From Pseudomonadota bacterium (GTDB lineage: Bacteria > Pseudomonadota > Gammaproteobacteria > Steroidobacterales > Steroidobacteraceae), in assembly GCA_021780395.1 (NCBI GenBank), contig JAJXYU010000197.1, forward strand, positions 1 to 20,434: DNA of 20,434 nucleotides, read 5' to 3'. The notes beneath the pieces were generated by a model. That model saw only the letters and a list, made by a program, of their open reading frames with translations. It was not told the origin of the DNA and made no database searches. Positions 1 through 7,556 of this stretch are shown one piece after another. How positions within the stretch are numbered: position 1 is the first letter of the stretch; the number at the start of each line of letters is the position of its first letter. The position numbers and the translations under genes were made by a program.

Positions 1-226
1 CCACCAGTTCGATCAAGGCCTCGGAGAAATCGGTGGTGATCAGCGGGTTCGTCAATGCGGCGCCGAGCGCGGCCGGATGCGCGGTCTGCGCGATCCGCCC
101 TTGCGGCGTGACCCGCAAGGCTTCCTTCTCGACGCCCTTGCGGCCGCCACGCAGCACGCCGCGCGTCCCGGAATTGACCAGCGACGCGACGCGGCGCTCG
201 AAACGCTTGTCGGTGGATTGACGCAT
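1..226 (-). CDS. gshA: Glutamate-cysteine ligase, N-terminal part (cut by window edge)
   Basis: This is the first step of glutathione synthesis: ATP-dependent joining of L-glutamate and L-cysteine in the cytoplasm. Reading the minus strand from ATG 226-224 gives about 75 residues without a stop. They include [19 protein letters not shown], then [20 protein letters not shown] and ALIELV. This matches the N-terminal signature of the gammaproteobacterial GshA family (RGxERExLRVxxxGxL, then G-S/A-ALTHPxITTDYSE). The rest of the protein lies beyond position 1. The start is not certain: no clear Shine-Dalgarno precedes 226, and an in-frame TTG at 235 and GTG at 262 could extend it. The gene is divergent from the thiolase at 357. 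Family assignment is from remembered motifs, not a search. Confidence 0.85.
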   Translation of the reverse strand, partial: MRQSTDKRFERRVASLVNSGTRGVLRGGRKGVEKEALRVTPQGRIAQTAHPAALGAALTNPLITTDFSEALIELV

Positions 227-270
227 CGCCCGCAAGGATACCTGAATCTCCGCGACCTTCACCCCGCACG

Positions 271-326
271 GGACCGGTCCCGAGCGCCGGATTCCGGCGC
301 GGTCCCGCGCGGGGCGGGTCCATAAT
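271..326 (+). promoter_or_regulatory. Divergent gshA/thiolase intergenic region with palindromes and a -10-like box
   Basis: The gap between gshA and the thiolase holds a perfect 10-bp palindrome GGACCGGTCC (271-280). It is followed by a 7-bp inverted repeat with a 3-base loop, GCGCCGG-ATT-CCGGCGC (284-300). CATAAT at 321-326 resembles a sigma70 -10 box and sits well for the thiolase start at 357, but no good -35 lies 16-18 bases upstream. The palindromes could be operator sites for either divergent gene, or a hairpin in the gshA leader. This is weak inference from sequence shape. Confidence 0.3.
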
Positions 327-356
327 GGCCGGGGATCCCGCAACGGAGGACGAACC

Positions 357-1643
357 ATGCTGGTCGGCACGAAGGTCCGGCGCGTCGCGATCGTCGGCGG
401 CACGCGCATCCCGTTCGCGCGCGGCCAGCGCGCCTATGCCGAGGTCGGGAACCCGCAGATGTTGACCGCGACCCTCGCCGGACTCGTCGAGCGCTTCGGG
501 CTGCGCGGGCAATGCCTTGGGGAGGTCGCCGCCGGCGCGGTGATCAAGCACCCGGGCCAATGGAACCTCGCGCGCGAGTGCGTGCTCGGCTCGGGCCTCG
601 CGCCGCAGACGCCCGCGGTCGACCTGCAGCGTGCCTGCGGGACGAGCCTCGAGGCGGCCATCCTGGTCGGGAACAAGATCGCGCTCGGGCAGATCGACGT
701 CGGGATCGCCGGCGGCGTCGACACGGTCAGCGATCCGCCGATCTCATTCCCGAGGAGTTTTCAACGCCGGCTGCTGCGGAGCCATCGCGCGAAGACGATG
801 GGCGCGCGGCTCGCGCCATGGCTCGGGCTTCGGCCGCGCGACTTCAAGCCCGTGTTCCCGGACGTCGTCGAGCCGCGCACCGGGCTGTCGATGGGCGAGA
901 GCACGGAATGGATGGTGAAGCAATGGCGCGTCTCGCGCGAGGAGCAGGACCGGCTCGCGTTGCAGAGTCATCGCAACGCATCCGCGGCGTACGCCGCCGG
1001 GTTCTACGCGGATCTGGTGATCCCCTACCTCGGTCTCGCCGGCGACGACAACGTCCGCGAGGACACGAGCCTCGAGAAGCTCGCCCGACTGCCCCCGGTC
1101 TTCGACCGGACCGCGGGCGGCACGTTGACCGCCGGCAACTCCACGCCGATGACGGACGGCGCGTCGGCGGTCCTGCTCTCCTCCGAGGAGTGGGCGCGCG
1201 CGCATGACCTGCCGGTGCTCGCGTACCTCGCGCACGGCAAGGTCGCCGCGGTCGACTACGTCGACCACCGCGAGGGACTGTTGATGGCGCCGGCCTATGC
1301 CGTTCCGAGGATGCTCGCGGATGCCGGCCTCGCGCTCGGGGATTTCGACTTCTACGAGATCCACGAAGCGTTCGCCGGCCAGGTGCTCTGCACGCTGAAG
1401 GCATGGGCGGATCCGGCCTTCTGCCGCGACCGGCTCGGGCGCAGCGAGGCGCTCGGCACGATCGACCGCGCGAAATTGAACGTCAAGGGCGGCAGCATCG
1501 CGATCGGACATCCGTTCGCCGCGACTGGCGCGCGGATCGTCGCGACGCTCGCGAAGACGCTCGCCGAGAACCGGGCGAAGCGCGGCCTGATCTCGGTCTG
1601 CACCGCCGGCGGGATGGGCGTGACCGCGATCCTCGAGCGCTGA
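357..1643 (+). CDS. Acetyl-CoA C-acyltransferase (thiolase), FadI-like
   Basis: This 428-residue thiolase makes or cleaves 3-ketoacyl-CoA, using CoA, in beta-oxidation or acetoacetyl-CoA metabolism. All catalytic elements are visible: the acyl-accepting Cys94 in RACGTSLEA, His336 in HEAFA, His385 in [15 protein letters not shown] and Cys415 in VCTAGGMG. The HEAFA form (rather than NEAFA) and the length of about 430 residues point to the FadI/trifunctional-beta branch rather than the roughly 390-residue PhaA/AtoB branch. The start ATG follows GGAGGA at 345-350 with a 6-base spacer. No FadJ partner (hydratase/dehydrogenase) is next to it, so it is not a classical fad operon. The thiolase call is firm; the substrate chain length is not known. 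Confidence 0.92.
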   Translation: MLVGTKVRRVAIVGGTRIPFARGQRAYAEVGNPQMLTATLAGLVERFGLRGQCLGEVAAGAVIKHPGQWNLARECVLGSGLAPQTPAVDLQRACGTSLEAAILVGNKIALGQIDVGIAGGVDTVSDPPISFPRSFQRRLLRSHRAKTMGARLAPWLGLRPRDFKPVFPDVVEPRTGLSMGESTEWMVKQWRVSREEQDRLALQSHRNASAAYAAGFYADLVIPYLGLAGDDNVREDTSLEKLARLPPVFDRTAGGTLTAGNSTPMTDGASAVLLSSEEWARAHDLPVLAYLAHGKVAAVDYVDHREGLLMAPAYAVPRMLADAGLALGDFDFYEIHEAFAGQVLCTLKAWADPAFCRDRLGRSEALGTIDRAKLNVKGGSIAIGHPFAATGARIVATLAKTLAENRAKRGLISVCTAGGMGVTAILER

Positions 1644-1650
1644 CGGCGCC

Positions 1651-1680
1651 TTGAGCCACGGCGAGCGAACGCGTTATCCT
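1651..1680 (+). promoter_or_regulatory. Putative sigma70 promoter for the dienelactone hydrolase/gabD unit
   Basis: TTGAGC (1651-1656) and TATCCT (1675-1680) each match the sigma70 -35 and -10 consensus at four of six positions, and are separated by 18 bases. Transcription would start near 1687, just before the ribosome-binding site CGGAG (1697-1701) of the next gene. The site lies in the 67-base gap after the thiolase. It is a prediction from sequence only. Confidence 0.4.
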
Positions 1681-1710
1681 CACCGACCCCGATTCGCGGA
1701 GCACCGGACC

Positions 1711-2370
1711 ATGGGCAGCAGTATCGACCTGAAGGCATCGGACGGACATCACTTGACCGCATATCTCGCGGAGCCGAGCGGCAAGCCGCGCGGCGGGATC
1801 GTCGTGATTCAGGAGATCTTCGGCGTGACGCGCCACATCCGCGCGGTCGCCGACCAGTACGCGGCGGCGGGATTCCTCGCGATCGCACCGGCGGTGTTCG
1901 ATCGGATCCAGCCCGGGATCGACGTCCCGTACACGGACGTCCAGACCGGCTTCGGCTACATGCAGAAGCTACAGAACGACCAGGTCATGCTCGACGTGCG
2001 CGCCGCGGTCGATCGGGTCGCGGCGGCCGGAAGGGTCGGTGTCGTCGGCTTCTGCTGGGGCGGCACGATGGCCTACCTCGCGGCGGCGCGTCTGCCGATC
2101 GCGGCCGCGGTTTCGTATTACGGCGGTGGCACGTCGCAGTATCTCGCCGAGAAGCCCCGTTGCCCGATCCTGTTCCATTACGGCGAGCTCGACACGCACA
2201 TCCCGATGTCGCAGGTCGACGCGGTCAAGGCCGCGAACCCCGGCGCGACGTTTCATCTCTACAAGGCGGAACACGGCTTCAACTGCACCGACCGGGCGAG
2301 CTACGAGCCGGCGAGCGCGAAACTCGCTTTGGAGCGAAGCCTGGAATTCTTCCATCGTCACGTCGGTTGA
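1711..2370 (+). CDS. Dienelactone hydrolase family protein (carboxymethylenebutenolidase-like)
   Basis: This is a 219-residue alpha/beta hydrolase of the dienelactone hydrolase family. The type enzyme opens dienelactone to maleylacetate in chloroaromatic degradation, but many relatives act on other lactones or esters. The family's Cys-Asp-His triad is visible: Cys115 in GFCWGG, Asp161 in GELDTHIP and His188 in AEHGFNC. Glu35 in IQEIFG is the glutamate that pairs with the nucleophile in the resting enzyme. Length is slightly below the usual 235 or so. ATG 1711 is chosen because CGGAG lies 9 bases upstream; a TTG at 1651 in the same frame would add 20 residues that do not look like the family. 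No signal peptide is seen, so it is probably cytoplasmic. No other chloroaromatic genes are nearby, so the true substrate is open. Confidence 0.88.
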   Translation: MGSSIDLKASDGHHLTAYLAEPSGKPRGGIVVIQEIFGVTRHIRAVADQYAAAGFLAIAPAVFDRIQPGIDVPYTDVQTGFGYMQKLQNDQVMLDVRAAVDRVAAAGRVGVVGFCWGGTMAYLAAARLPIAAAVSYYGGGTSQYLAEKPRCPILFHYGELDTHIPMSQVDAVKAANPGATFHLYKAEHGFNCTDRASYEPASAKLALERSLEFFHRHVG

Positions 2371-2396
2371 CGCCACGCCCAGCGGGGACACACTCG

Positions 2397-3857
2397 ATGA
2401 TGATCAAACTGCGCGACCAGAATCTGCTGCGTCAATCCTGCTACGTCGACGGCCGCTGGCTCGCGGCCGACGGGGGCGCGACCCTGCCGGTGCACAACCC
2501 GGCGACCGGCGACACGCTCGGCTCGATCCCGAACATGGGCACGAACGAGACGCGGGCGGCGATCGAGGCCGCGGCGCGGGCGTTCCCCGCCTGGGCCGCG
2601 CGCACCGCGAAGGATCGGGCGGCGCTGCTGCGTCGCTGGTTCGAATCGATCCTCGCCAACCTCGACGACCTCGCGGTGCTGATGACGGCCGAGCAAGGCA
2701 AGCCGCTCGCCGAATCGAAGGGCGAGATCGCCTACGCGGCCTCGTTCATCGAATGGTTCGCGGAGGAAGGCAAGCGGGTGTACGGTGACGTGATCCCGAC
2801 CCACCAGCCGGACAAGCGCATCCTGGTGCTGCGCCAGCCGGTCGGCGTGGTCGCCGCGATCACACCGTGGAATTTTCCGGCGGCGATGATCACCCGCAAG
2901 GCGGGCCCGGCGCTCGCCGCCGGCTGCACCTTCGTGTGCAAGCCCGCGACGCAGACGCCGTTCTCGGCGCTCGCGCTCGCGGAGCTCGCCGACCGGGCCG
3001 GCATCCCCAAGGGCGTATTCAACGTGCTCACCGGCTCCGCGACGCAGATCGGCGGCGAGATGACCTCCAACCCGCTGGTGCGCAAGCTGACGTTCACCGG
3101 ATCGACCGAGGTCGGCAAGAAATTGATGGCGCAGTGCGCCGGCACGATGAAGAAGGTGTCGATGGAACTCGGCGGCAACGCGCCGTTCATCGTGTTCGAC
3201 GACGCCGACCTCGACGCCGCCGTGCAGGGCGCGATCACGAGCAAGTACCGCAACACCGGGCAGACCTGCGTGTGCGCGAACCGCTTGCTGGTGCAAGCGG
3301 GGGTGTACGACGAGTTCGCGCGCCGGCTCGGCGACGCCGTGGCGGGCCTGCGGATCGGTGACGGCCTGGCCGGGGCGACCGACCAGGGTCCGCTGATCGA
3401 CTCGAAGGCGCTCGCCAAGGTCGAGGAGCACGTTGCGGATGCGGTTTCGAAGGGCGCGAAGATCGTTGCGGGCGGACACCGCCACGCGCTCGGCGGGACC
3501 TTCTTCGAGCCGACCGTGCTCACCGACGTCACGCCCGCGATGGCGGTTGCGCGCGAAGAGACCTTCGGGCCGGTCGCACCGCTGTTCAGGTTCAAGACCG
3601 AAGCCGAGGCGATCGCGATGGCGAACGACACGGAATTCGGCCTCGCCGCGTATCTCTACACGCGCGACCTCGGCCGCAGCTGGCGCGTGTCGGAAGCGCT
3701 GGAGTACGGAATCGTCGGCCTGAACACGGGCCTGATCTCGACCGAGGTCGCGCCGTTCGGCGGCGTCAAGGAGTCGGGCACCGGGCGCGAAGGATCGAAG
3801 TACGGGATCCTCGACTTCACCGAGATCAAGTACTTGTGCGTGGGCGGGATCACCTGA
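2397..3857 (+). CDS. gabD: Succinate-semialdehyde dehydrogenase (NAD(P)+)
   Basis: This 486-residue aldehyde dehydrogenase probably oxidises succinate semialdehyde to succinate. Key features are PWNFPAAMITRKAGPALAAG (cofactor and substrate channel), TFTGSTEVGKKL (Rossmann loop), general base Glu257 in MELGGNAPF and catalytic Cys291 in GQTCVCANR. The C-terminal stretch FGGVKESGTGREGSKYG is typical of GabD-type enzymes. Length fits the family. The start is ATG 2397 (or the adjacent ATG 2400), with GGGGA at 2384-2388. It lies 26 bases after the dienelactone hydrolase and overlaps the next gene by 22 bases, so the three are probably co-transcribed. No GABA transaminase (gabT) is in the window, so the semialdehyde may come from another route such as 4-hydroxybutyrate. 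ALDH membership is certain; the exact substrate is inferred. Confidence 0.9.
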   Translation: MMIKLRDQNLLRQSCYVDGRWLAADGGATLPVHNPATGDTLGSIPNMGTNETRAAIEAAARAFPAWAARTAKDRAALLRRWFESILANLDDLAVLMTAEQGKPLAESKGEIAYAASFIEWFAEEGKRVYGDVIPTHQPDKRILVLRQPVGVVAAITPWNFPAAMITRKAGPALAAGCTFVCKPATQTPFSALALAELADRAGIPKGVFNVLTGSATQIGGEMTSNPLVRKLTFTGSTEVGKKLMAQCAGTMKKVSMELGGNAPFIVFDDADLDAAVQGAITSKYRNTGQTCVCANRLLVQAGVYDEFARRLGDAVAGLRIGDGLAGATDQGPLIDSKALAKVEEHVADAVSKGAKIVAGGHRHALGGTFFEPTVLTDVTPAMAVAREETFGPVAPLFRFKTEAEAIAMANDTEFGLAAYLYTRDLGRSWRVSEALEYGIVGLNTGLISTEVAPFGGVKESGTGREGSKYGILDFTEIKYLCVGGIT

Positions 3858-4558
3858 GATTCCTCGAGCTGTCGGTGCCGGCGCCGGATCCGCGAGCGGC
3901 GAGTGAATTCTACGCGGGCCTCGGCTTCTCCCTCGCCGAGGTGGGCGAGACCCGCCGCCATCCGTACGCCGTGGCCACGGACGGCCGGCTGTGCATCGGG
4001 ATGCACGGCCTCGCGGATCTCGAACCGACCCTGTGCTTCGTGCGCCCCGACCTGGTCGCGCATCTCGATCGGTACGAGGATCTCGGCCTGACGCTCGAGC
4101 TGCGGCGGCTCGGCACGGACGTGTTCAACGAGATCGGTTGGCGCGATCCGGGCGGCAATCCGGTCCGGCTCGTCGAGGCACGGACCTTTTCGCCCTCGCC
4201 CACGCCGTCCGGGCAGTGCGTCGCCTGCGGCTATTTCCGCGAGATCGCGCTGCCGGCGATCGACCTCGGCGCGTCGCGGGCGCATTGGGAACGGCTCGGA
4301 TTCGTCGCCCTCGACGAGGACGGTCCGCTCGGACCCTGCACGATCTGCACGAGCGACACGCTGACGATCGGGCTGTACGATCCCGGGCGCATCCCTCGAC
4401 CCACCGTGATCTTCGAGTCCGACGACCTCGGGCGGGTCGCGGCCGCGCTGACGGACCGCGGCTGCGCGGTGAGCCCGGACACCGTCGGCGGGGAGATCGC
4501 GGGGCTGCGATTCGCCGCGCCGGAGGGCACGCCGCTGCGGATCCTGCGCACGGAGTGA
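3836..4558 (+). CDS. Tandem VOC-domain (glyoxalase/bleomycin-resistance fold) protein
   Basis: This 240-residue protein has two vicinal-oxygen-chelate halves. The first (about residues 7-115) runs from FLELSVPAPDPRAASEFYAG to the strand ending GGNPVRLVEA. The second (about 130-240) runs from YFREIALPAIDLGASRAHWE to GLRFAAPEGTPLRILR. Each half shows the beta-alpha-beta-beta-beta pattern with F/WYxxLGF. VOC proteins include glyoxalases, ring-cleaving dioxygenases and drug-binding proteins. I cannot assign a complete metal-binding set, so no reaction is claimed. The chosen start is GTG 3836, inside gabD, giving a 22-base overlap; no good Shine-Dalgarno is seen. The next in-frame GTG (3875) would remove the first strand of the fold. 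The overlap suggests coupled translation with gabD. Confidence 0.8.
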   Translation: MRGRDHLRFLELSVPAPDPRAASEFYAGLGFSLAEVGETRRHPYAVATDGRLCIGMHGLADLEPTLCFVRPDLVAHLDRYEDLGLTLELRRLGTDVFNEIGWRDPGGNPVRLVEARTFSPSPTPSGQCVACGYFREIALPAIDLGASRAHWERLGFVALDEDGPLGPCTICTSDTLTIGLYDPGRIPRPTVIFESDDLGRVAAALTDRGCAVSPDTVGGEIAGLRFAAPEGTPLRILRTE

Positions 4559-4560
4559 GG

Positions 4561-4579
4561 CGGCGGCCGCGCGCCGCCG
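4561..4579 (+). terminator. GC hairpin just after the VOC gene
   Basis: CGGCGGC (4561-4567) pairs perfectly with GCCGCCG (4573-4579) around a 5-base loop, two bases after the VOC stop codon. There is no run of T after it, so it is not a standard intrinsic terminator. It could stabilise the 3' end of the message or aid termination. GC-rich chance pairing is also possible. Confidence 0.25.
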
Positions 4580-4644
4580 GGCGACGGCGCCGGATCGACG
4601 GGCGGCCGGAGTTGCTAGACTAGGCGTCACGGGAGCTTGCGCGC

Positions 4645-4726
4645 GGAGGGGCCGCATGTCGATCAGCGATTCATCGGCGCCATGAGCATCGCGTGCGAGA
4701 CCGCGCCGCGACGGGCCCGCTGATCC
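4645..4726 (+). other. Leader with two tiny coupled reading frames before the CoA-transferase-like gene
   Basis: A strong Shine-Dalgarno GGAGG (4645-4649) precedes ATG 4656 at a 6-base spacing, but that frame ends after nine codons (MSISDSSAP, stop 4683-4685). Its stop overlaps a new ATG at 4682 (ATGA overlap) encoding MSIACETAPRRAR, which stops at 4721-4723. The long gene starts at ATG 4727, only three bases later, with no good site of its own. The layout looks like translational coupling through leader peptides. Alternatively, one tiny frame may be a chance effect of GC-rich DNA. TAGACT (4616-4621) is a possible -10 box upstream. Neither peptide has an obvious regulatory amino-acid run. Confidence 0.4.
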
Positions 4727-6901
4727 ATGGACCGCCGCCCACGCCCGTTCGACGACGTCGCCGAGTGCGTCGAAGCGACCCTCGCGCGCATCGGCCCCGA
4801 CGTCGGTCTGGCGCTCCCGCTCGGCATCGGCAAACCGCACGCGATCGCGAACGAGTTCTACCGGCGCGCCCGCCGTGATCGTTCGATCCGGCTGCGGATA
4901 TTCACCGCGCTGAGCCTCGAGGTGCCGCGTCCGCGGAGCGAGCTCGAACGCCGCTTCCTCGCACCGCTCGTGCAACGGGTGTTCGGCGACTTCGTGCCGC
5001 TCGACTACGTCGCCGACCTTCATGCGGGCACCGTCCCGGAGAACGTCGAGATCGTCGAGTTCTTCCTCGACCCGGGCGCTTTCCTCGATTCGACGCACTC
5101 GCAACGGCACTACGTCAGCAGCAATTACACCCACGTCGCCCGCGATCTCGCGCATCGCGGCGTGAATGTGATCGCCCAGGTGATCGCGAAGCGGTCGGTC
5201 GCCGGGGGCGCGGAATACAGCCTCGGATCGAATCCGGACCTCACGCTCGAGCTGCTGCGGCGCCTGTCGGCGCAGCGTGAGGCCGGCGCGCTCGTCGTGA
5301 TCGGCGCGCCGAGCCGGCAGATGCCGTTCATGTTCGGTCCGGCCGTGATCGGCGCCGGGCAGTTCGACTACCTGGTGGAACACCCGCGGTACGACACCGA
5401 CTTGTTTTCGCCGCCGAACCCGCGGCTGTCCACCGTCGACTACGCGATCGGGCTGCACGCCGCGCGACTCGTCCGCGACGCGGGCACGCTGCAGCTCGGA
5501 ATCGGCGAGATCGGCGACGCCGTCGTCTACGCACTGCAGCTGCGCCACCAGCGGAACGGGGAGTTCCTCGAGATCCTCCGGTCGCTTCGTGCGCCGGAGC
5601 GCTTCGGCCCCGCGCCGGCCGCGATCGGCGGCGACGCGCCGTTCGAGGCGGGGCTGTACGCCTGCACCGAGATGTTCGTCGACGGCTTCCTCGAGCTCTA
5701 CCGTGCCGGAATCCTGCGCCGGCGCGTGTACGACGAGCCACGCCTGCAGCGGCTGCTCGCCGCAGGCACGGCCGGGGAATCGGTGGACGCCGACTTCCTG
5801 CGGACGCTGCCGGGCGCGGGCTTCACGAACCCGCTGTCGATGCCCGACTTCGGCGTGCTGCAGGAGTTCGGCGTGTTCCGCGCCGACTGCCGCTACGTCG
5901 GCGGGAAGCTGCTCGGCCCCGACGGCGACGAAGTCGACCCGCGCCTCGACGACCGGCGCTGCGTCGAACGGATGGTCGCGAGCTGCTGCGGACGCCGGCT
6001 GCGCGGTGGCGTGCTGTCGCACGCCGCGTTCTTTCTCGGCTCGCGGGGTTTCTATGCGGCATTGCGCGAACTGCCGGAGGACGAACGACGCCGGTTTGCG
6101 ATGTGCGGCGTCGAGTTCACCAACCGGATCGACGACGAGGACTGGGCGCTCAAGGTCGCGCAACGCTCCCGCGGGCGGTTCGTGAACACCGCGATGATCG
6201 CGACGCTGCTCGGCGCCGCCGTCTCGGACGGACTCGCGGACGGACGCGTGGTGAGCGGCGTCGGCGGGCAGTACAACTTCGTCGCGATGGCGCACGCGCT
6301 GCCCGATGCGCGCTCGATCATCACGGTGCGCAGCACGCGCACCCACGCCGGCCGCGTGACCTCGAACGTCGTCTGGAACTACGGCCACGTGACGATTCCG
6401 CGCCATCTTCGCGACATCGTCGTGACCGAGTACGGCGTCGCCGACCTGCGCGGCCGCTCGGACGAGGACGTGATCGCCGCGATGCTCAACGTCGCCGATT
6501 CGCGGTTCCAGGAATCGCTCCTGCGCGAAGCGCAGTCCGCCGGGAAGATCTCGCGCGACTACCGGATCCCGGAGGTGCACCGCAACAACACGCCGCGTGC
6601 GCTCGAGGAGACGTTCCTGCTGCCGCGCGCGCGCGGTCTGTTCTCGGATTTCCCGTTCGGGACCGACTTGACCGGAGAGGAGGTCGTGCTCGCCGAGGCC
6701 CTCGGCGCGCTCGCCCGGCGCACCGCCGGGGTCGGCGGAAAGGCGCGCGCGCTCCTCGTGAGTCTCACACCGCGGCGCATCCCGGCGCGCATCGAACCCT
6801 GCCTCGAGCGGATGGGACTCGGCAAGCCGGCGACGCGCCAAGAGCGCCGCTGGCGGCGGCTGCTCGCGCGCGAGCTCGGTTCCCGGCTGCCGTCCCGCTG
6901 A
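4727..6901 (+). CDS. Long acetyl-CoA hydrolase/CoA-transferase family protein
   Basis: This 724-residue protein belongs to the acetyl-CoA hydrolase/4-hydroxybutyrate CoA-transferase superfamily. The N-terminal half opens with LPLGIGKPHAIANEF (around 31-45) and holds CTEMFVDGFLELYRAGIL (around 313-330), close to the HTEMFSDG stretch of 4-hydroxybutyrate CoA-transferases. The C-terminal half contains VVSGVGGQYNFVAMAHALPD (around 508-527), the family's glycine loop. It is far longer than the usual 430-500 residues, with roughly 120 extra residues between the TEMF motif and the C-terminal motifs. By my alignment the catalytic Glu of the family (in NSALEVD) corresponds to Ile491 in FVNTAMIATLLG; Glu463 in CGVEFTN is another candidate. 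A classical CoA-transfer reaction is therefore not assured. Start ATG 4727 has a weak ribosome site. gabD upstream on the same strand hints at four-carbon acid metabolism. Confidence 0.82.
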   Translation: MDRRPRPFDDVAECVEATLARIGPDVGLALPLGIGKPHAIANEFYRRARRDRSIRLRIFTALSLEVPRPRSELERRFLAPLVQRVFGDFVPLDYVADLHAGTVPENVEIVEFFLDPGAFLDSTHSQRHYVSSNYTHVARDLAHRGVNVIAQVIAKRSVAGGAEYSLGSNPDLTLELLRRLSAQREAGALVVIGAPSRQMPFMFGPAVIGAGQFDYLVEHPRYDTDLFSPPNPRLSTVDYAIGLHAARLVRDAGTLQLGIGEIGDAVVYALQLRHQRNGEFLEILRSLRAPERFGPAPAAIGGDAPFEAGLYACTEMFVDGFLELYRAGILRRRVYDEPRLQRLLAAGTAGESVDADFLRTLPGAGFTNPLSMPDFGVLQEFGVFRADCRYVGGKLLGPDGDEVDPRLDDRRCVERMVASCCGRRLRGGVLSHAAFFLGSRGFYAALRELPEDERRRFAMCGVEFTNRIDDEDWALKVAQRSRGRFVNTAMIATLLGAAVSDGLADGRVVSGVGGQYNFVAMAHALPDARSIITVRSTRTHAGRVTSNVVWNYGHVTIPRHLRDIVVTEYGVADLRGRSDEDVIAAMLNVADSRFQESLLREAQSAGKISRDYRIPEVHRNNTPRALEETFLLPRARGLFSDFPFGTDLTGEEVVLAEALGALARRTAGVGGKARALLVSLTPRRIPARIEPCLERMGLGKPATRQERRWRRLLARELGSRLPSR

Positions 6902-6938
6902 GCCGCGGCCGCAGGGTCGCTCACGCGTCGCACGACGC

Positions 6939-7409
6939 TCATCGAACCGGCAGCTCCCGCGATTTCTGCACGGTGCGGAGCGCGAACGAGGAATGCACGC
7001 GCGCGACGTTCGGCAGGCGCGTGAGATGCTGGCTGTGGAGGCGCTCGAAGTCGGCGGTATCGGCCAGCACGACCCGCAGCAGGTAATCGTACTCGCCGGA
7101 CATCAGATAGCATTCCATGACCTCGGGCACCCGGCGCACCGCGTCCTCGAACGCGCGCAGCTGCGCCTGTTCCTGGCGCTCGAGCGTGATGTTCACGAAG
7201 ACGTTCAATGGACACCCGGCCCTTTGCTGATTGATCAGCGCCGTGTAGCCCTCGATGAACCCCGCCTCCTCGAGGGCCCGTACGCGACGCAGGCACGCGG
7301 ACTCGGACAGGTTCACGGATTCGGCGAGCCGGTTGTTGGTGACCCGGCCGTCCAACTGGAGTGCACGGAGGATCGCGCGGTCATAGCGGTCGAGCTTCAT
7401 GGTTCGCAT
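6939..7409 (-). CDS. Lrp/AsnC-family transcriptional regulator, probably controlling alanine dehydrogenase
   Basis: This 156-residue protein has the Lrp layout. A winged helix-turn-helix (about residues 6-55) contains LDRYDRAILRALQLDGRVTN, then LAESVNLSESACLRRVRALE and GFIEGYTALIN. A RAM/ligand-binding domain follows (about 68-150), with MECYLMSGEYDYLLRVVLAD and LPNVARVHSSFALR. The gene is divergent from alanine dehydrogenase, an arrangement known for amino-acid-responsive Lrp-family activators (AldR/BkdR type). It most likely senses alanine or a related amino acid. The start is ATG 7409; ATG 7400 (MKLDRYD) is an equally good alternative and neither has a clear Shine-Dalgarno. An AT-rich operator-like region lies directly upstream. 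Family call is firm; the ligand is inferred. Confidence 0.92.
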   Translation of the reverse strand: MRTMKLDRYDRAILRALQLDGRVTNNRLAESVNLSESACLRRVRALEEAGFIEGYTALINQQRAGCPLNVFVNITLERQEQAQLRAFEDAVRRVPEVMECYLMSGEYDYLLRVVLADTADFERLHSQHLTRLPNVARVHSSFALRTVQKSRELPVR

Positions 7410-7556
7410 TTTATTTCAGAATTTTACACTTTAGTCGAATTTTCCACCGCGACGAGCCGTCATCGGCGCCGATTTCGCAGATTCTCCGCTTCGCGGATCC
7501 GTAAGCTACGCGCGGCTTTTTTGCGAATTCATCGACCTTTCGGGGGAGCGGCATCC
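7410..7556. promoter_or_regulatory. Lrp/ald divergent control region with Lrp-box-like site
   Basis: This 147-base gap opens with an unusually AT-rich island (about 7407-7445) in otherwise GC-rich DNA. CAGAATTTTACACTT at 7417-7431 matches the E. coli Lrp consensus YAGHAWATTWTDCTR at 12 of 15 positions by my count. It lies only 8 bases from the regulator's start and about 125 bases from ald, so both autoregulation and ald activation are plausible. The ribosome-binding site of ald, GGGGGAG, is at 7542-7548. I found no convincing sigma70 promoter pair for ald, which would fit activator dependence. Confidence 0.5.

Noticed and set aside
2358..3485. Long minus-strand open frame opposite gabD
   Set aside because: Low-complexity Arg/His/Glu-rich translation with no family motif; it is the antisense of a clear aldehyde dehydrogenase.
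3656..6841. A minus-strand open frame of over 1000 codons opposite gabD, VOC and the CoA-transferase-like gene
   Set aside because: It is rich in Arg, Glu, His and Ala without any recognisable domain, and runs antisense to three well-supported genes. GC-rich codon use leaves such antisense frames open.
7501..7530. Run of six T (7517-7522) before ald as an attenuator or terminator
   Set aside because: No stable hairpin immediately precedes the T-run; only short 3-5 bp pairings are possible.
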